Assembly: GCA_031280065.1 (NCBI GenBank)
Contig: JAITHH010000166.1
Coordinates: forward strand, 1 to 5,815
DNA length: 5,815 nt
Direction: 5' to 3'
DNA from: Treponema sp.
GTDB lineage: Bacteria > Spirochaetota > Spirochaetia > Treponematales > Breznakiellaceae
Below, one piece after another: positions 5,526 through 5,815 of this stretch; position 1 is the stretch's first letter; each line of letters begins with the position of its first letter. The notes beneath the pieces were generated by a model. The model saw nothing but the letters and a program-made list of their open reading frames with translations. It ran no database searches and was not told the origin of the DNA. The translations under genes were made by a program, and so were the position numbers.

Positions 5526-5634
5526 GCAGCCGCGTCCGCAGGGCGTTGAGGCAGTGTTTGCGGCATGGCGTAGCGTTCGTAATCCCCCATGCTCTCACAT
5601 ATGCGCGAAGGCTTTAGCCTGAGCAGGGCGCGGC
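5526..5634 (-). repeat. Dispersed 109-bp repeat, copy B
   Basis: This is the inverted partner of 548-656 (90 of 109 bases identical, no gaps). It is flanked by a 20-base direct repeat: TAGCC, G or T, GAGCAGGGCGCG and then GCC or GGCC, at 5504 and 5615. The starts are 111 bp apart, suggesting a unit and the beginning of another. It lies in the murC upstream region and overlaps no convincing gene. Confidence 0.8.
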
Positions 5635-5650
5635 CGGAGGGCTTGGCTGT

Positions 5651-5703
5651 GCGCCCATTGCGAACAACGCGCCTGGCCAGCGGGGGCCCGGGGGAACCCC
5701 CGC
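5651..5703 (-). repeat. G+C-rich hairpin repeat, copy D
   Basis: On the minus strand it reads GCGGGGG, a C-rich block, CTGGCCAGGCGCGTTGTT (5680-5663), and a tail ending GGCGC at 5651, matching copy C at 3514-3570. Only 16 bases separate it from repeat copy B, in the same orientation, so here the two families form one composite block. Confidence 0.72.
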
Positions 5704-5707
5704 TTTT
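5679..5707 (+). terminator. Strong hairpin with T-run upstream of murC
   Basis: AGCGGGGG (5679-5686) and CCCCCGCT (5697-5704) form a perfect 8-bp G+C-rich stem around a 10-base loop, with T residues through 5707 on the plus strand. It resembles a short intrinsic terminator pointing towards murC. No plus-strand gene precedes it here, so it may insulate murC from read-through or simply be the stem of repeat D. Confidence 0.35.
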
Positions 5708-5732
5708 CATAACCCCTCTTTCGGGCTACCAT
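5704..5732 (+). promoter_or_regulatory. Tentative murC promoter
   Basis: TTTTCA (5704-5709), a 17-base spacer and TACCAT (5727-5732) give four of six matches at each box. The -10 ends seven bases before the murC ATG, which would again produce a leaderless message. The boxes are weak and the call is tentative. Confidence 0.25.
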
Positions 5733-5739
5733 AAAACAC

Positions 5740-5815
5740 ATGGAAAAAGGAAACCAGGTCTTCTTTGCCGGCATTAAAGGTACAGGCATGTGCGCCCTGG
5801 CGGAACTCATGCACA
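5740..5815 (+). CDS. murC: UDP-N-acetylmuramate--L-alanine ligase (MurC-type), N-terminus only
   Basis: The frame opens at ATG 5740 and runs out of the window after 25 codons. The product starts MEKGNQVFFAGIKGTGMCAL and continues AELMH. A hydrophobic strand followed by GIKGTGM and a small-residue helix is the UDP-binding Rossmann-like start of MurC-family Mur ligases (GIGGIGM in many bacteria; GIKGTGM is a variant I associate with spirochaetes). MurC adds L-alanine to UDP-N-acetylmuramate with ATP in the cytoplasm, the first step of peptidoglycan stem-peptide synthesis. The related ligase Mpl is a less likely alternative. The central ATP-binding and C-terminal domains are outside the window. 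No Shine-Dalgarno sequence precedes the ATG. The gene is divergent from the oxidoreductase operon, 678 bp away, and probably independent of it. Confidence 0.75.
   Translation, partial: MEKGNQVFFAGIKGTGMCALAELMH

Noticed and set aside
5492..5710. 72-codon minus-strand frame through repeats D and B
   Set aside because: It is composed of repeat sequence and lies upstream of murC without a start signal. It is probably not a gene, though the frame is kept in copy A.

Overview
The window looks like a piece of a bacterial chromosome, most likely from a host-associated spirochaete close to Treponema. This rests on the Mur-ligase N-terminus at the right edge, the style of the lipoprotein, and the many short dispersed repeats between genes. 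It is inference from remembered family features, and no search was run. Base composition is uneven. The central operon is very G+C-rich (44 of 60 bases in 2641-2700) and the lipoprotein gene much less so (26 of 60 in 781-840).

Layout, left to right. (1) Positions 1-624, minus strand: a two-gene cassette of a small acidic protein (putative antitoxin) and a PIN-domain ribonuclease toxin cut by the window edge. The 5' end of the antitoxin lies inside a dispersed repeat (548-656). (2) 692-1501, minus strand: a secreted lipoprotein with two similar beta-rich domains, with a 5'-UTR hairpin and a possible promoter upstream. (3) 1633-1776: six tandem 23-bp repeats with short inverted arms, between the lipoprotein and the next operon. 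(4) 1816-5061, minus strand: a three-gene operon read from 5061 downwards. It encodes a GlpA-like FAD oxidoreductase with a C-terminal [2Fe-2S] BFD-like domain, a second FAD/NAD-type oxidoreductase, and a small four-cysteine DUF1667-type protein. A G+C-rich hairpin repeat sits between the first two genes. (5) 5062-5739: a 678-bp intergenic region with the operon promoter, a possible gene remnant, an imperfect palindrome and two dispersed repeats. (6) 5740 to the end, plus strand: the first 25 codons of a MurC-type ligase, divergent from the operon.

The three oxidoreductase genes probably form one flavo-iron-sulfur dehydrogenase. The GlpA-like subunit would oxidise glycerol 3-phosphate or a similar substrate, and electrons would pass through its [2Fe-2S] centre and the second flavoprotein to NAD or another acceptor. 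Similar trios are known beside glycerol kinase genes in other bacteria. No kinase is visible here, so the substrate is not proven.

The most unusual content is non-coding. It comprises the 23-bp array with exchangeable hairpin arms and two families of dispersed repeats, each present twice in opposite orientation. One of those copies forms the N-terminal coding region of the antitoxin gene and another lies inside the operon.
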